Shown here one piece after another: positions 17,267 through 26,111 of a DNA stretch of 64,000 nucleotides (within the stretch, counting starts at the first letter, position 1; every line of letters starts with the position of its first letter). The DNA comes from Candidatus Poribacteria bacterium (GTDB lineage Bacteria > Poribacteria > WGA-4E > WGA-3G), in assembly GCA_022821965.1 (NCBI GenBank), contig JAJECN010000015.1, positions 180,785 through 244,784 on the forward strand, in the 5' to 3' direction. The notes below the pieces were generated by a model. It saw only the letters and a program-made list of their open reading frames with translations. It was not told where the DNA came from and did not search any database. The position numbers and the translations under genes were made by a program.

Positions 17267-18901
17267 CTAATCCCGAACAATAGACACCGGCGTTCCATCT
17301 TGTAAGCGGTGCTGTTCACCAACAATTACCAGTGTTCCGTTCAAAAGTCTTGAGGTAACCTCTATCTCACTACCGTAAACAGCACCAACGCTTACCTGTT
17401 CTCGACGTGCTACGTTCTCTTCAACCTTAAAGATAGTCCCGCTGCCGTTCTGAATATGTAAGACCGAGTGCAAAGGAACGAGTTGGACATTTTTTCGCTC
17501 GCTTGTTTTAATAGAGACCGTGATCGCACCGCCCGGTTTCAGACCACCGTTGTGGGAGAGTGTTCCGATAGAATTTGGCACGTTGGCGTGGATAAGCACT
17601 GTGTTATTTTCACGATTAACTGTCGGACTGATAAAATCAATAGTGCCGACAATGTTCCGAATACCAGCGTTCGTAGAGATCAAGACGAGTCCACCACTAT
17701 GAATACGGCGAGCATCCGCAACAGGCATACTCCAAACCGCTTTGAGGGTGTCAACGCTGATTACTGTAAATACAGGCTTTCCTGTAGGCGATGTAGCAGG
17801 TCGGGCATGGTCTCCGGCACTTAAATGACGCGTTAAAATAGTGCCGTCAATCGGGGACTTAATAGATGCCTCATCCATCTGTTCCCGCGCAACTTTGAGC
17901 TGTTCTTCGGCTTGACGCACCGCTGACCTCGCAATCGCAATCTCTTGTTCCCATGATTTTGCGTCCACCAGTTTCTGCGCCGAGTCCCGGTCCGCTTGCG
18001 CCTGTGTGACCTTTGATTCTGCCAAAGCGATTTCGCGCTCCCAGCTGCGGATTTCCACCAATTTCTGAGCTACACCGAGTTCTGCTTTCGCTTTTTCTAT
18101 AGAAGGATGGGTCGAGCCTTCCACAAACTGTGCTTCCGTAACCTGAGCCTCTTCTAAACGGGTTTCCGCCAATTTCAAACGCTTTTCTACCGATTCAAAG
18201 TTGCTATCACTGATGAGTTGTTTTTCGTGAAGCGATTTGTTCCGATAGTAATCTGCTTGTGCATCATCTCGCTCCACTTTTGCGCGTTCCAGTGCTTGTT
18301 CTGCATTTGTTTTCGATTTTTCAATTGTCTCTTGGGCTGCTTTGTATCCTGATTCTGCCTGTATCAGTTGATTACGGACGCGCATTTCAGCGAGGGACCT
18401 CGTCTCGACGAGTTGCGCCTGTGCTGTCATCAACTTTTCCTCTGCAACTGCTAACTGAGATTCGATATCTGCTTGGGCGTTCGCTTCCTTCAACGTAAGT
18501 TGGGATTGTGAACTGCTCAATGTTGACTCTGCCCGTATCACAGCAAGTGTGGCTTCACTCGAATTGATTTCCGCGATGACATCACCTTTCGTTACACTTT
18601 GTCCAACAGTCGCATTCAGCGTAACAATCTTCCCCGAAACATTGGCGAAGACTCTTACCTCTGCCTGCGGTTCTAAATGTCCGGTATATTGCGTTGTGGA
18701 AACAATCGTCCCGCGTCTCGCTGTTAGAACCGGCACGGCGATTGGTGATGTCTCTTGGGCAATCGTGATGCCGACACTGAAAAAACAGATCAGCACGGCA
18801 AAAATAGTTTTCAGCTTTCGGCTTTTAAAGTTCTCTTTGTTGACTGCTGACATCCAAGAGCCAACGGCTGTTCTTGGTTTCAAAATGTGTCTATTAATCA
18901 T
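17267..18901 (-). CDS. HlyD/AcrA-type periplasmic membrane fusion protein
   Basis: 544 residues. A long N-region precedes a signal-like hydrophobic segment (IFAVLICFFSVGITIAQ). Then come a first lipoyl half-domain (GKIVTLNATVGQSVTKGD), a long helical hairpin rich in Ala, Gln and Glu (about 110-330), a second lipoyl half (SPIDGTILTRHLSAGD) and C-terminal beta domains. This is the adaptor of a tripartite efflux or export system, linking an inner-membrane transporter to an outer-membrane channel. No RND or ABC partner lies next to it, because the gene converges on the regulator at 15157. Its start overlaps the msrA stop by 8 bp and AAGGA lies 10 nt before the ATG, which indicates translational coupling. 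The extended helical hairpin is unusually long. Confidence 0.88.
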   Translation of the reverse strand: MINRHILKPRTAVGSWMSAVNKENFKSRKLKTIFAVLICFFSVGITIAQETSPIAVPVLTARRGTIVSTTQYTGHLEPQAEVRVFANVSGKIVTLNATVGQSVTKGDVIAEINSSEATLAVIRAESTLSSSQSQLTLKEANAQADIESQLAVAEEKLMTAQAQLVETRSLAEMRVRNQLIQAESGYKAAQETIEKSKTNAEQALERAKVERDDAQADYYRNKSLHEKQLISDSNFESVEKRLKLAETRLEEAQVTEAQFVEGSTHPSIEKAKAELGVAQKLVEIRSWEREIALAESKVTQAQADRDSAQKLVDAKSWEQEIAIARSAVRQAEEQLKVAREQMDEASIKSPIDGTILTRHLSAGDHARPATSPTGKPVFTVISVDTLKAVWSMPVADARRIHSGGLVLISTNAGIRNIVGTIDFISPTVNRENNTVLIHANVPNSIGTLSHNGGLKPGGAITVSIKTSERKNVQLVPLHSVLHIQNGSGTIFKVEENVARREQVSVGAVYGSEIEVTSRLLNGTLVIVGEQHRLQDGTPVSIVRD

Positions 18902-19433
18902 TTTTAAGTTTGTCCTTGAAATCTTTTGTGAATTTTCGCATTTTTGGATGAATTACAAATTGACAGTACGGCTGATTTGGATTCAATTGAAAATAATTTT
19001 GGTGGTAATCTTCGGCAGGATAGAAGACATCAGCTGGCGTAATTTCTGTCACAATCGGGGCATCCCACATATCGGATGCATCCATCTCGGCTTTAGATTG
19101 TTCCGCGGTCTGCTTTTGCGCTTCCGTGTGATAGAAAATCGCAGAACGGTACTGGGTGCCGACATCACCCCCCTGCCGATTTAAGGTTGTCGCATCGTGC
19201 GTGTGCCAAAAAACTTCCAACAGTTCTTCGTAGGAGATAACGTCCGGATCAAACTGAAGTTGAATCACTTCGGCGTGCCCCGTCATTCCCATGCACACTG
19301 CTTGATAGGTCGGATTAACAGTCGTACCACCGATGTACCCGGAGACGACCTCGTGAACACCTTCCAATTGCAAAAAGACTGCCTCGACACACCAAAAACA
19401 ACCTGCACCAAATGTCGCTGTCTCTAATTTCAT
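18894..19433 (-). CDS. msrA: Peptide-methionine (S)-S-oxide reductase
   Basis: 179 residues, the usual MsrA length. The active-site motif GAGCFWCVEA has its catalytic Cys at residue 12, and the family signatures GYIGGTTVNPTYQAV, TGHAEVIQLQFDP and GTQYRSAIFYH are all present. It reduces methionine-S-sulfoxide in damaged proteins. No export signal, so cytosolic. The ribosome site is weak (A-rich leader). It is the first gene of a two-gene unit with the membrane fusion protein, an unusual pairing. Confidence 0.97.
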   Translation of the reverse strand: MKLETATFGAGCFWCVEAVFLQLEGVHEVVSGYIGGTTVNPTYQAVCMGMTGHAEVIQLQFDPDVISYEELLEVFWHTHDATTLNRQGGDVGTQYRSAIFYHTEAQKQTAEQSKAEMDASDMWDAPIVTEITPADVFYPAEDYHQNYFQLNPNQPYCQFVIHPKMRKFTKDFKDKLKND

Positions 19434-19539
19434 TTTTTTTATTCACGGTTTTCGCACCGCGGCGAACCCCGTGTTTCTCCTTTAATAAAGTAGTGTAACG
19501 TCCATTCGCTGACGAGGTTTCTAACTTTTGCGCGACAAC

Positions 19540-19568
19540 TTGCAAAAAGCCGAAAACGCTGCTATAGT
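19540..19568 (+). promoter_or_regulatory. Sigma-70-type promoter giving a probable leaderless mRNA
   Basis: TTGCAA, 17-bp spacer, TATAGT. The -10 box ends 7 nt before the ATG at 19576, so transcription should begin at or next to the start codon. No Shine-Dalgarno sequence is present, which is consistent with a leaderless transcript. Confidence 0.5.
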
Positions 19569-19575
19569 TACACCT

Positions 19576-20247
19576 ATGAAGTGCTTTTTTTTACTCCTCA
19601 TTCTCTTGTGTCTGGTAGCGTGTCAGTCGCAGGAACAACAAGCCGAAACGCTTGTCAACCAACTGGGAGACACAGAGGCAACACGCCGCACCAAAGCCGC
19701 CAAAGCCTTAGTCAAAATGGGACCGAAGGCGATCGACGCACTCATCCACGGGCTATCCGATGAAAATCCACAGATTCGTGAGATGTCTGCATGGACACTC
19801 AGTGAGATTAAAACACCCGCTGATCGCGTTGTTCCGGCACTTATTTCTGTGCTCACAGATCCCGACGAAAATATCCGCGTCGTCGGCTCTGTCGCCCTGC
19901 AAAATTTGGGTGAACCTGCCGTGCCGTATCTCATCGATGCCTTAACAGCAGATTCAGCGGATGTTCGATTGAATGCTGCTTATGCCTTAGGCGAAATCGG
20001 CACACCACTTGACACGATTTTGCCTGCCCTCATTAATGCACTCACAGATCCAGTGTGGAACGTCCGCCGTCTTGTCGTGCGTGCTTTGGTGACAATAGGC
20101 ACCCCCGCAGTTGAACCGCTGATTGAGGCACTCAATTCCGCAAAGCCCGAACTCCGGCGCATGGCGGAACGCGCCTTGAACGATATTGGCACCCCACGCG
20201 CACGCAGGGCAATCGCGGATGCCAAGAAAGCGTTGTCTGATCGCTAA
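19576..20247 (+). CDS. HEAT-repeat lipoprotein
   Basis: 223 residues. Lipoprotein signal MKCFFLLLILLCLVAC with Cys16 as the acylated residue. The mature part is a run of about six HEAT/PBS-lyase-type repeats (for example ALVKMGPKAIDALIHGLSD and ALGEIGTPLDTILPALINAL), giving a small alpha-solenoid for protein contacts at the membrane. The start at 19576 is preferred over an upstream TTG because it opens directly into the lipoprotein signal. It overlaps the 3' end of the convergent gene at 20244 by 4 bp. The ligand is unknown. Confidence 0.88.
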   Translation: MKCFFLLLILLCLVACQSQEQQAETLVNQLGDTEATRRTKAAKALVKMGPKAIDALIHGLSDENPQIREMSAWTLSEIKTPADRVVPALISVLTDPDENIRVVGSVALQNLGEPAVPYLIDALTADSADVRLNAAYALGEIGTPLDTILPALINALTDPVWNVRRLVVRALVTIGTPAVEPLIEALNSAKPELRRMAERALNDIGTPRARRAIADAKKALSDR

Positions 20248-21212
20248 GACTGTTCAGGTGAAGCCTGTTGCCCCTCCATTCGGAGACAATCGTCCCAATA
20301 AGAGACAGCATACGCCTTCACAGGTTCGGATTGGTGCGCCTGTTCAAGATACTGCGCGATCCAGTCGAGCAGTTGCTCTCGGAGCGATGCTCGAATCTCG
20401 CCGTCCTCATAAGCCAACTTATGAAAATCTTCCCGTGCGTCGGGGTCTAACTGAAAATCAGCTTGGCGATAGAGCACGAGATTGACTATCAAACCGAGTG
20501 TGAGGTGTTCAATGGGATTCGGAAAGATGCTGAGCGGCGGATCCAGCATGAACAGGTTATCCAATGGCAAGGCTTTTACGTAATGGCAACGATTCTCGAT
20601 ACATGCCAACTGGCGGTCGATCATATCGATTTCAGATAAGTGGAGCAGTGCTCTTGGGGTATCTGTATCTCTGATTGTTACCTGAAGTGTCCGGATAGTG
20701 GTTCTGTAGCTCAGCAACGCCTTTAAAAATTCGAGTTCCGCTTGCGTATAGATCTGAATGCCTTCTGTTTCAAGGTCTGTGTAGGTGGTGCCGAGGGCGC
20801 GTTCCTCATCTCTGCTGGGCGGCAGAATCACACCGTCTTCTAAAAGATGGCGCGCTCTATCCAATAATTTTTCTGTCAATGTATTGCCGATTTGAAAGAA
20901 TTTGACGACCCGGGTTTTACGAAGAAGTCGAACCGCTTTGTCAAGATCACCTTTACTCCCGTATTCCAACCCAAGACTGGTGAGCGTAAAGGCGGTCTGA
21001 ATCTGTGTCCGCAGCCCTGATTCATCCGAGAGGTCTCTCGTCTTCATTGTAATGAGTTTATGTGCAATAGCGGCAATATTTTGATAGAGTGTATCGGCTT
21101 CCTCACGAGGGATGCCACCAAGCGTGTCTCCGTGCGCCAACGCTTGTGCGAGGAAGAGTCGTCCGTCAAGCCTCGCCTCCGACACAAGAGAGAGCTTATT
21201 CGTCTTCGTCAT
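20244..21212 (-). CDS. Unknown helical protein, second gene of an overlapping pair
   Basis: 322 residues from the ATG at 21212, chosen because AAGGA lies 5 nt upstream; an earlier ATG at 21233 is in the same frame. The sequence is soluble and helix-rich, with no signal peptide or clear catalytic motif (segments such as LRTQIQTAFTLTSLGLEYG and VKFFQIGNTLTEKLLDRAR). It overlaps the upstream gene by 17 bp and is translated with it. Together the two may correspond to a split version of the DUF6178-type proteins; this is a tentative memory-based match, not something I can verify. Confidence 0.8.
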   Translation of the reverse strand: MTKTNKLSLVSEARLDGRLFLAQALAHGDTLGGIPREEADTLYQNIAAIAHKLITMKTRDLSDESGLRTQIQTAFTLTSLGLEYGSKGDLDKAVRLLRKTRVVKFFQIGNTLTEKLLDRARHLLEDGVILPPSRDEERALGTTYTDLETEGIQIYTQAELEFLKALLSYRTTIRTLQVTIRDTDTPRALLHLSEIDMIDRQLACIENRCHYVKALPLDNLFMLDPPLSIFPNPIEHLTLGLIVNLVLYRQADFQLDPDAREDFHKLAYEDGEIRASLREQLLDWIAQYLEQAHQSEPVKAYAVSYWDDCLRMEGQQASPEQS

Positions 21213-22002
21213 CGTCGTCCTTGTCGTCATCAAATGTAAGCGATTCTAAATCAACTTTTTCTATGAGGTCAGACTCAGTAATATCAATGCCGGCTTCTCT
21301 GTCACGCGCTGCAACGCGTTCAGCTCTGTCGGCTTGTACAGCATCGAAAACGGCGGCGAGTTCATCCTTAATATTGCCTTCTGTATCAATCAAGAAGAGT
21401 TCCTGAATGAATGCTACAAAAATCTCATCGTCCGCTTCCCACATAGCGTTACAAATCGCACGGGCGCGTTCATCGGCATAGTCAATCGCTGACGAACCCG
21501 GATCTAAGTATCCTGCTTCAAGAAGCATCCCGCTGTGGTCATCCTTGAGTGCGACACGCCCATGGAGGAGCACCGCCAGCAGTCGGATATCGAGTTCCCT
21601 GAGAAATCGTCCGAGGTCGTCCCGCTCACATTCAGAAAGTTCAAAAAGCCAGAGGTCCAACGACTCTTCGTCGAGTTTGCCATCACGCCAAACAGCGATG
21701 TCCAACAGTTCTTCAAATTGTTCATTTGAAAGACACGGCAATAGGACTGAAGCAAGTCCAGTGCCAAGCATTGTATCCAAAACTTGGAGGACTTCCTCGG
21801 TGGGACTTTCTTGGATAAGTTCCGTACAATCAGGCACGAGGTAATAGAGTTTCTCTCTGGATTTCGGGTTGCGAGTCGCGCTCAGAATTTCCAATTGCTG
21901 TTGCTTCTCGTAACTTTGAAAGAGTTGCTCCGCTTCCCGTGTCGGTAGGGACAGAAGTTTTTTACTTTCGGAGTGGGGGGCTACCGTTTTTGGACTGTTC
22001 AT
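21196..22002 (-). CDS. Unknown protein with acidic tail, possibly DUF6178-related
   Basis: 268 residues, GGAGG 7 nt before the ATG. The middle reads like a bank of helical repeats (LPCLSNEQFEELLDIAVWRD, LRELDIRLLAVLLHGRVALK), which recalls DUF6178. The C-terminus is a highly acidic tail (DDDKDDDDEDE). No membrane segment. The coding end overlaps the next gene, so the pair is translationally coupled and probably acts together. Function unknown. Confidence 0.8.
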   Translation of the reverse strand: MNSPKTVAPHSESKKLLSLPTREAEQLFQSYEKQQQLEILSATRNPKSREKLYYLVPDCTELIQESPTEEVLQVLDTMLGTGLASVLLPCLSNEQFEELLDIAVWRDGKLDEESLDLWLFELSECERDDLGRFLRELDIRLLAVLLHGRVALKDDHSGMLLEAGYLDPGSSAIDYADERARAICNAMWEADDEIFVAFIQELFLIDTEGNIKDELAAVFDAVQADRAERVAARDREAGIDITESDLIEKVDLESLTFDDDKDDDDEDE

Positions 22003-22081
22003 GCCAACGCCTCCGTCATGAGTTGAGTGCCGATGTTGATACTACAAATTTCCAATGACGAATGGGATCTTTGCTGTCGCC

Positions 22082-22846
22082 TCAAAAACTGTTCCTCACG
22101 AAATTGAGATTTTTTGCCGCAGATGCAACGGGATCGTCTTTACCGGGTGTTTCCAGCACAAACCAACTGTCATATCCAACGGCATGCGCAGCGTCAAAGA
22201 CCGCAGGAAAATCGACCTCGCCTTCACCGGCATGATTACCACCAGTGTCTTTGATGTGCATCTGTGTGATTGCGCTGCCCAAACTCCGAATCTCGGACGG
22301 CGAATCATAGCCGAATCCGGTCGCGTTCCCCATATCGTAATAGACACCGACGGCTGACGAACCGACGTTATCAATAATTTGTTGGTGTTGCGCCGCGCTT
22401 AAAGTCGATTCAATGGCAAGAGAAACGCCATGTTTTTCAGCGGTTTCAGCGGCGGCTTTCAACCCATCAAGAAACCGTGGCGCGTTGATATGCTCATCTT
22501 GGATCTGCCCACCCCCGAAAAACGGCACCAAAATCACCTTTGCCCCGAGTTGTGGGCACGTCTCTGCCAAATATTGCAACTTCGCAATGCCTTCACTCCG
22601 TGTACTATCGGTCGGATGCATGAACGAATACGCAGTAAAACCGCCCGGTGATAACGAAGACACCTCAATACCAGCAGCGTCTGCCAAACTGTTCACCTTA
22701 TCAATACCGCCATCCTCCCAAAGCAGATGTTCGCGGTAATTTGCTCCCATACAGATCTCAATACCATCAAACCCAATATCTTTCGCCTTCTGAAACGATT
22801 CTTCAAAGAAAACGGGTAACATCCCGTCCCGAATGCCTACCTTCAT
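22082..22846 (-). CDS. Sugar phosphate isomerase/epimerase (xylose isomerase-like TIM barrel)
   Basis: 254 residues, the family's usual size (PF01261). Probable metal ligands are visible in the expected strands: Glu in SLAIESTL, Asp in GVYYDMGNATG, His in TQMHIKDT and Glu in WFVLETPGKDD. The substrate is probably a ketose or keto-inositol; it cannot be named from sequence. Cytosolic. GGGAGG lies 6 nt before the ATG. Such enzymes are numerous in bacteria that degrade complex sugars. It is transcribed alone, divergently from the 23139 gene. Confidence 0.93.
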   Translation of the reverse strand: MKVGIRDGMLPVFFEESFQKAKDIGFDGIEICMGANYREHLLWEDGGIDKVNSLADAAGIEVSSLSPGGFTAYSFMHPTDSTRSEGIAKLQYLAETCPQLGAKVILVPFFGGGQIQDEHINAPRFLDGLKAAAETAEKHGVSLAIESTLSAAQHQQIIDNVGSSAVGVYYDMGNATGFGYDSPSEIRSLGSAITQMHIKDTGGNHAGEGEVDFPAVFDAAHAVGYDSWFVLETPGKDDPVASAAKNLNFVRNSF

Positions 22847-22992
22847 ACACTACCTCCCAAAGAATATAACCTATCATTTGGACTGAATTTTGCATCAATT
22901 CTGATTTTAACATAGTCTTAACGCGAATTGCAAGGAGATCTGCTTTTTTATGACGGTCGTTCAGTATTAAGTACGAAATTTCGGGCAAAAAG

Positions 22993-23021
22993 TTGATTTT
23001 TGCAGTTAATTATGGTAATAT
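22993..23021 (+). promoter_or_regulatory. Putative sigma-70-type promoter
   Basis: TTGATT, 17-bp spacer, TAATAT, about 110 nt before the gene at 23139. No other recognisable element is present in the 292-bp divergent spacer. Confidence 0.4.
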
Positions 23022-23138
23022 ATTCTAAACTAACTATCTGTACGGACGAACCGAAGTCAACCGAGAGAAGAGAGAAAGAGAACTCTTTTGAAACCTGACA
23101 GATGTCGTCTTGTACAAAAAAATAGAAAGGATATTTTA

Positions 23139-23921
23139 ATGAAACAGATTATTTGCATAATTGCAATTCTGATTTTCTCTGTATGTCTCATCCCCGGTGT
23201 TTTCGCGCAAACGTTGATGAGCGATGAATTTAATGGAACGGGGCAAAATCTTCAATCCTTTTGGCAAGTCAAGGACGGCGATAAAAGTCCTTGGGAATTA
23301 AAGGATGGACTAATTGTCGCCGAGGCGGGCTTCGATCAAAACGTGTGGACTGATGATACCAGTACGCGTTTTTATCAGATCACAGATCAGGACCAGTTTG
23401 ACATCGAAACGTTGATGGTTGTTGATTACGGCGATGCTTGCACTGTTGCTGGCATTATTGTGTATTCCGCGACGACAAAAGATCACCAGGACCGTGATGG
23501 CCAGTGGGTAACATTGAAGTTGTGGGGGCGTGGTGCTGCACAAGGCAACAACGCTGTGCTCCAGTACCAACGTCGTCAAAATGATTCTGCTGATTTGGGA
23601 TATGTCGGTACGCAACCGGACTACAATCCGGAGCAAGGTGTTATTCCAGTTGAACTGCGCGTCAAACGCGATGGCGACGAATACGAATCATGGTTCAAGC
23701 CGGATGCAGAAGGCGACTGGGTCCCGGTCGGTAAAGCGACGAACGAACTTGCAGAACCGCTTGAAGTCGGTCTTTATGTCGGTATTTGTGAAGGGGCAAG
23801 CGACGCAGGCAGGATGACGGTCACGTTTGACTACTTCCGAGAAGCATCAAGTCCGGTAACGCCTGTTGATCCGCGCGATCGGCTCGCAGTCACGTGGGGT
23901 GAACTCAAAGGACAACGATAA
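23139..23921 (+). CDS. Secreted beta-sandwich (DUF1349/LamG-like) protein with TWGxLK C-terminal tag
   Basis: 260 residues from the ATG at 23139 (AAAGGAT upstream). A signal peptide ends in VFAQ. The mature part looks like a concanavalin-type jelly roll: DEFNGTG opening, then VTLKLWGRGAAQGNNAVLQY, VELRVKRDGDEYESWFKPD and PLEVGLYVGICEG. Such domains bind carbohydrate or serve as accessory domains; no catalytic pair is evident. The last residues, VDPRDRLAVTWGELKGQR, carry the tag shared with four other exported proteins in the window. A tandem paralogue follows at 23994, separated by a terminator hairpin. Confidence 0.88.
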   Translation: MKQIICIIAILIFSVCLIPGVFAQTLMSDEFNGTGQNLQSFWQVKDGDKSPWELKDGLIVAEAGFDQNVWTDDTSTRFYQITDQDQFDIETLMVVDYGDACTVAGIIVYSATTKDHQDRDGQWVTLKLWGRGAAQGNNAVLQYQRRQNDSADLGYVGTQPDYNPEQGVIPVELRVKRDGDEYESWFKPDAEGDWVPVGKATNELAEPLEVGLYVGICEGASDAGRMTVTFDYFREASSPVTPVDPRDRLAVTWGELKGQR

Positions 23922-23951
23922 TAGCGAATGCTATTTATAATTTTCCAGATT

Positions 23952-23980
23952 ACTGGCGACTCCGTGTCGCCAGTTTCTTT
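23952..23980 (+). terminator. Rho-independent terminator between the two paralogues
   Basis: ACTGGCGAC / GTCGCCAGT stem of 9 bp with a 5-nt loop, followed by TTCTTT. It overlaps the longest frame of the next gene, which argues for that gene's later start. Confidence 0.7.
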
Positions 23981-23993
23981 ATGGAGACGAAAT

Positions 23994-24797
23994 TTGAAAA
24001 CAGAAACTATTTTATTCCTTATTGGTTTTGTGATGCTTTTGGGCACGCTCTCTACGGAAGCCGCGCCTTCCCTCGGTGACCCGTTTGACGGAAACGCTTT
24101 GAAAAATCCGAATTGGAAATGGAAGACCGCTGACGAGGAAGGCATTGAACCGAAAAAGTGGGATATGGGAAAAACGAAAGCCGGATGGCTTCATGTCACG
24201 GGTGAACTCAACCGCAACCTCTGGCCCTCGGACACGACGAATCGGCTCTATCAGGAACATGAAGGTGATTTTGATGTAGAAACGCATCTTTACATGGATT
24301 ACGAAGATGCTTGTGTTGTCGCAGGTATCGCTGCCTACTCACCAACGACGAAGGACCGTCAGGGACGCGAAGGCGAATGGGTGACGATCAAACTCTGGGG
24401 ACGCGGTCCCGCAAACGGTAACGATGCCGTCATCCAATATCAGAAACGACAGTTCGATGCCGGTGAAGGACTTGTCGGTGTCGTCCCCGGTTTCCAAGAC
24501 CCCGCAGGTGAGATGGATATCTACATGCGGCTCCGTCGCGAGAAAGACACCTTCACAGCGTGGTGGAAACGGAAAGCCAAAGATGCATGGATCGACATCG
24601 GCGAAACAGAACAGAAGTTTGATAAACCCCTTGAAGTTGGTATCTACGTCGGTATCTGTGACGGTAAAGGCAAGCAGATCGCCCAGTTTGAGTACTTTGA
24701 AGACCGCCTCGTGCCCTTTGATGTTTCACCTCGTGCAAAGCTGCCGATCGCTTGGGGAGAGTTAAAACGGAGAAATAGTGTGACAGAGAATCGCTAA
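23994..24797 (+). CDS. Secreted beta-sandwich protein, paralogue of the 23139 product, with TWGxLK tag
   Basis: 267 residues from a TTG at 23994. GGAG lies 7 nt upstream, the start lies after the terminator hairpin, and it gives a clean signal peptide (MKTETILFLIGFVMLLGTLS...AAP). The domain aligns with the preceding protein along its length (DPFDGNALKNPNWKW, VTIKLWGRGPANGNDAVIQY, PLEVGIYVGICDG). The C-terminal tag reads VSPRAKLPIAWGELKRRN, with six additional residues after it. Secreted; ligand unknown. The pair arose by tandem duplication. Confidence 0.88.
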   Translation: MKTETILFLIGFVMLLGTLSTEAAPSLGDPFDGNALKNPNWKWKTADEEGIEPKKWDMGKTKAGWLHVTGELNRNLWPSDTTNRLYQEHEGDFDVETHLYMDYEDACVVAGIAAYSPTTKDRQGREGEWVTIKLWGRGPANGNDAVIQYQKRQFDAGEGLVGVVPGFQDPAGEMDIYMRLRREKDTFTAWWKRKAKDAWIDIGETEQKFDKPLEVGIYVGICDGKGKQIAQFEYFEDRLVPFDVSPRAKLPIAWGELKRRNSVTENR

Positions 24798-24923
24798 TTA
24801 TTCTGTAATAATGTTTCTTTCTCATTGCATTTATCGATTACGATTTGATATTTCTTCGTATTGGTATTATAATGTTGTTTATTGGGTATTGCTCTTGTCT
24901 GCAGCGATCTTAAAGGAGGGTTA

Positions 24924-25481
24924 ATGGCTACATTTTATAAGGGCGCGGGCATCGGCACACATTGGCATACTCGCGATTCACGACGAGTAGGCTTTACAGC
25001 GAGGTCTCCTGCAACTAATCCAGAAACTGAAGTACTCATAAATCATATTGCAACAAGTACTGTTAATAGCCCGTATATTTCACTAACCCGTTCCTACGCA
25101 GTAGCATGGCATTATGCGATATTTAGTAGTAAGCGGGAGCCCGGGCTGGGTAAGCCAGCCTACATTTATGAAATAGAGATTGATGATTCGCTACCACACG
25201 GACTTAATCTGTTGGATCCGGTCAAAGAGGTCGTTCATATCTTACCACAACCGTTGCGTGGGATTATGGACTTAGGATATATGGCGGAACTTCTGGATGA
25301 GCAAACGCCTCAACCGCCTAATCCCAGTGGAGATTTCTCGCCCAATGTTGAACTGCAATTAATAGCACTTACATTTGCACAACGAGATGAGGAGGTGTTA
25401 GTTCACGGTTATATACCGCCGTTCTGTGTAAAGCACCGTTTTGAAGTAGAGTTCTCGCGGTCAGATTTACCGCTTTCATAG
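24924..25481 (+). CDS. Putative ADP-ribosyltransferase-like protein
   Basis: 185 residues, AAAGGAGG upstream of the ATG. Not a recognised family member, but the layout fits the R-S-E type of mono-ADP-ribosyltransferases. A Y-K-G start (residues 5-7) with basic residues precedes SPYISLTRSYAVAWHYA (49-65), which resembles the serine motif strand and following helix. YIYEIEI is a likely central strand, and DEEVLVHGYIPP (155-166) resembles the final glutamate turn. No signal peptide. The gene 11 bp downstream is co-transcribed and could be an antitoxin or partner. Function is inference; structure prediction would be decisive. Confidence 0.7.
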   Translation: MATFYKGAGIGTHWHTRDSRRVGFTARSPATNPETEVLINHIATSTVNSPYISLTRSYAVAWHYAIFSSKREPGLGKPAYIYEIEIDDSLPHGLNLLDPVKEVVHILPQPLRGIMDLGYMAELLDEQTPQPPNPSGDFSPNVELQLIALTFAQRDEEVLVHGYIPPFCVKHRFEVEFSRSDLPLS

Positions 25482-25492
25482 GAGGAACTATA

Positions 25493-26101
25493 ATGAGCAT
25501 GTTTGAAATTCGTAGTGTTGATCTCAAAGAAGTGCCAGGCAACGACTTCATCAAGTTCCTGAGGATAGAAATACCTGAAAGGAAGGGCCATGGTCCTGTG
25601 CGTTTCGCAAGGGTGCGCTATGCTCTAAACGGCGATCACATTGAGCAAGAAAACGGTTTACCGATGGACTTGGGCAAAGGGATTTTCACCGCAACGCTTG
25701 AGGATGACGAGCTCGGCGAAATGTCTCGTGAAGAATTGGAGCAGACTTTGCAGAAGGCGGCGGTAGAAATTATTAGGATTGTCCGGAAAGCACTAGGAAA
25801 AGAATTGGATATCCCTGGTATTCTTAAGAGTATCTTAAAAAAAGATTACCCTTACCTGAAATATGATGATCTTTACTCTAAACCTCCAGATGTTTTGAAA
25901 TGCCATGTTAGGGATTCAAGCTGTCCTCGTCAGATAGAAGATATTTTTCAAATAGCTCATAGATTACGCCGCGCCACCGGCGAGGACTATATAGTAGCAT
26001 ACAGTGGATCCTCTAACGATGACGCTAATTTTGATGAGACCTGGACAAGGTTCTCTTTAAGGAGATTCGATTTTCGAGAAACTAAGTCCAACAGAGTATG
26101 A
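25493..26101 (+). CDS. Unknown protein, partner of the ART-like gene
   Basis: 202 residues, TAGGAGG before the ATG. No family recognised. The sequence is soluble and mixed alpha/beta with many charged residues; a helical segment lies around ELEQTLQKAAVEIIRIVRKA. It has two Cys near the middle (LKCHVRDSSCPRQ), which may be a metal or disulfide pair. It follows the ART-like gene by 11 bp, so joint expression is very likely. It could be an antitoxin/immunity protein or a second subunit. Confidence 0.75.
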   Translation: MSMFEIRSVDLKEVPGNDFIKFLRIEIPERKGHGPVRFARVRYALNGDHIEQENGLPMDLGKGIFTATLEDDELGEMSREELEQTLQKAAVEIIRIVRKALGKELDIPGILKSILKKDYPYLKYDDLYSKPPDVLKCHVRDSSCPRQIEDIFQIAHRLRRATGEDYIVAYSGSSNDDANFDETWTRFSLRRFDFRETKSNRV

Positions 26102-26111
26102 AGGATTTGGC

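Noticed and set aside
17252-17275. Bidirectional terminator between the convergent genes at 17259 and 17267
   Set aside because: A short imperfect hairpin (GGGTTAGAA / TTCTAATCCC) spans both stops, but neither side has a T-tract.
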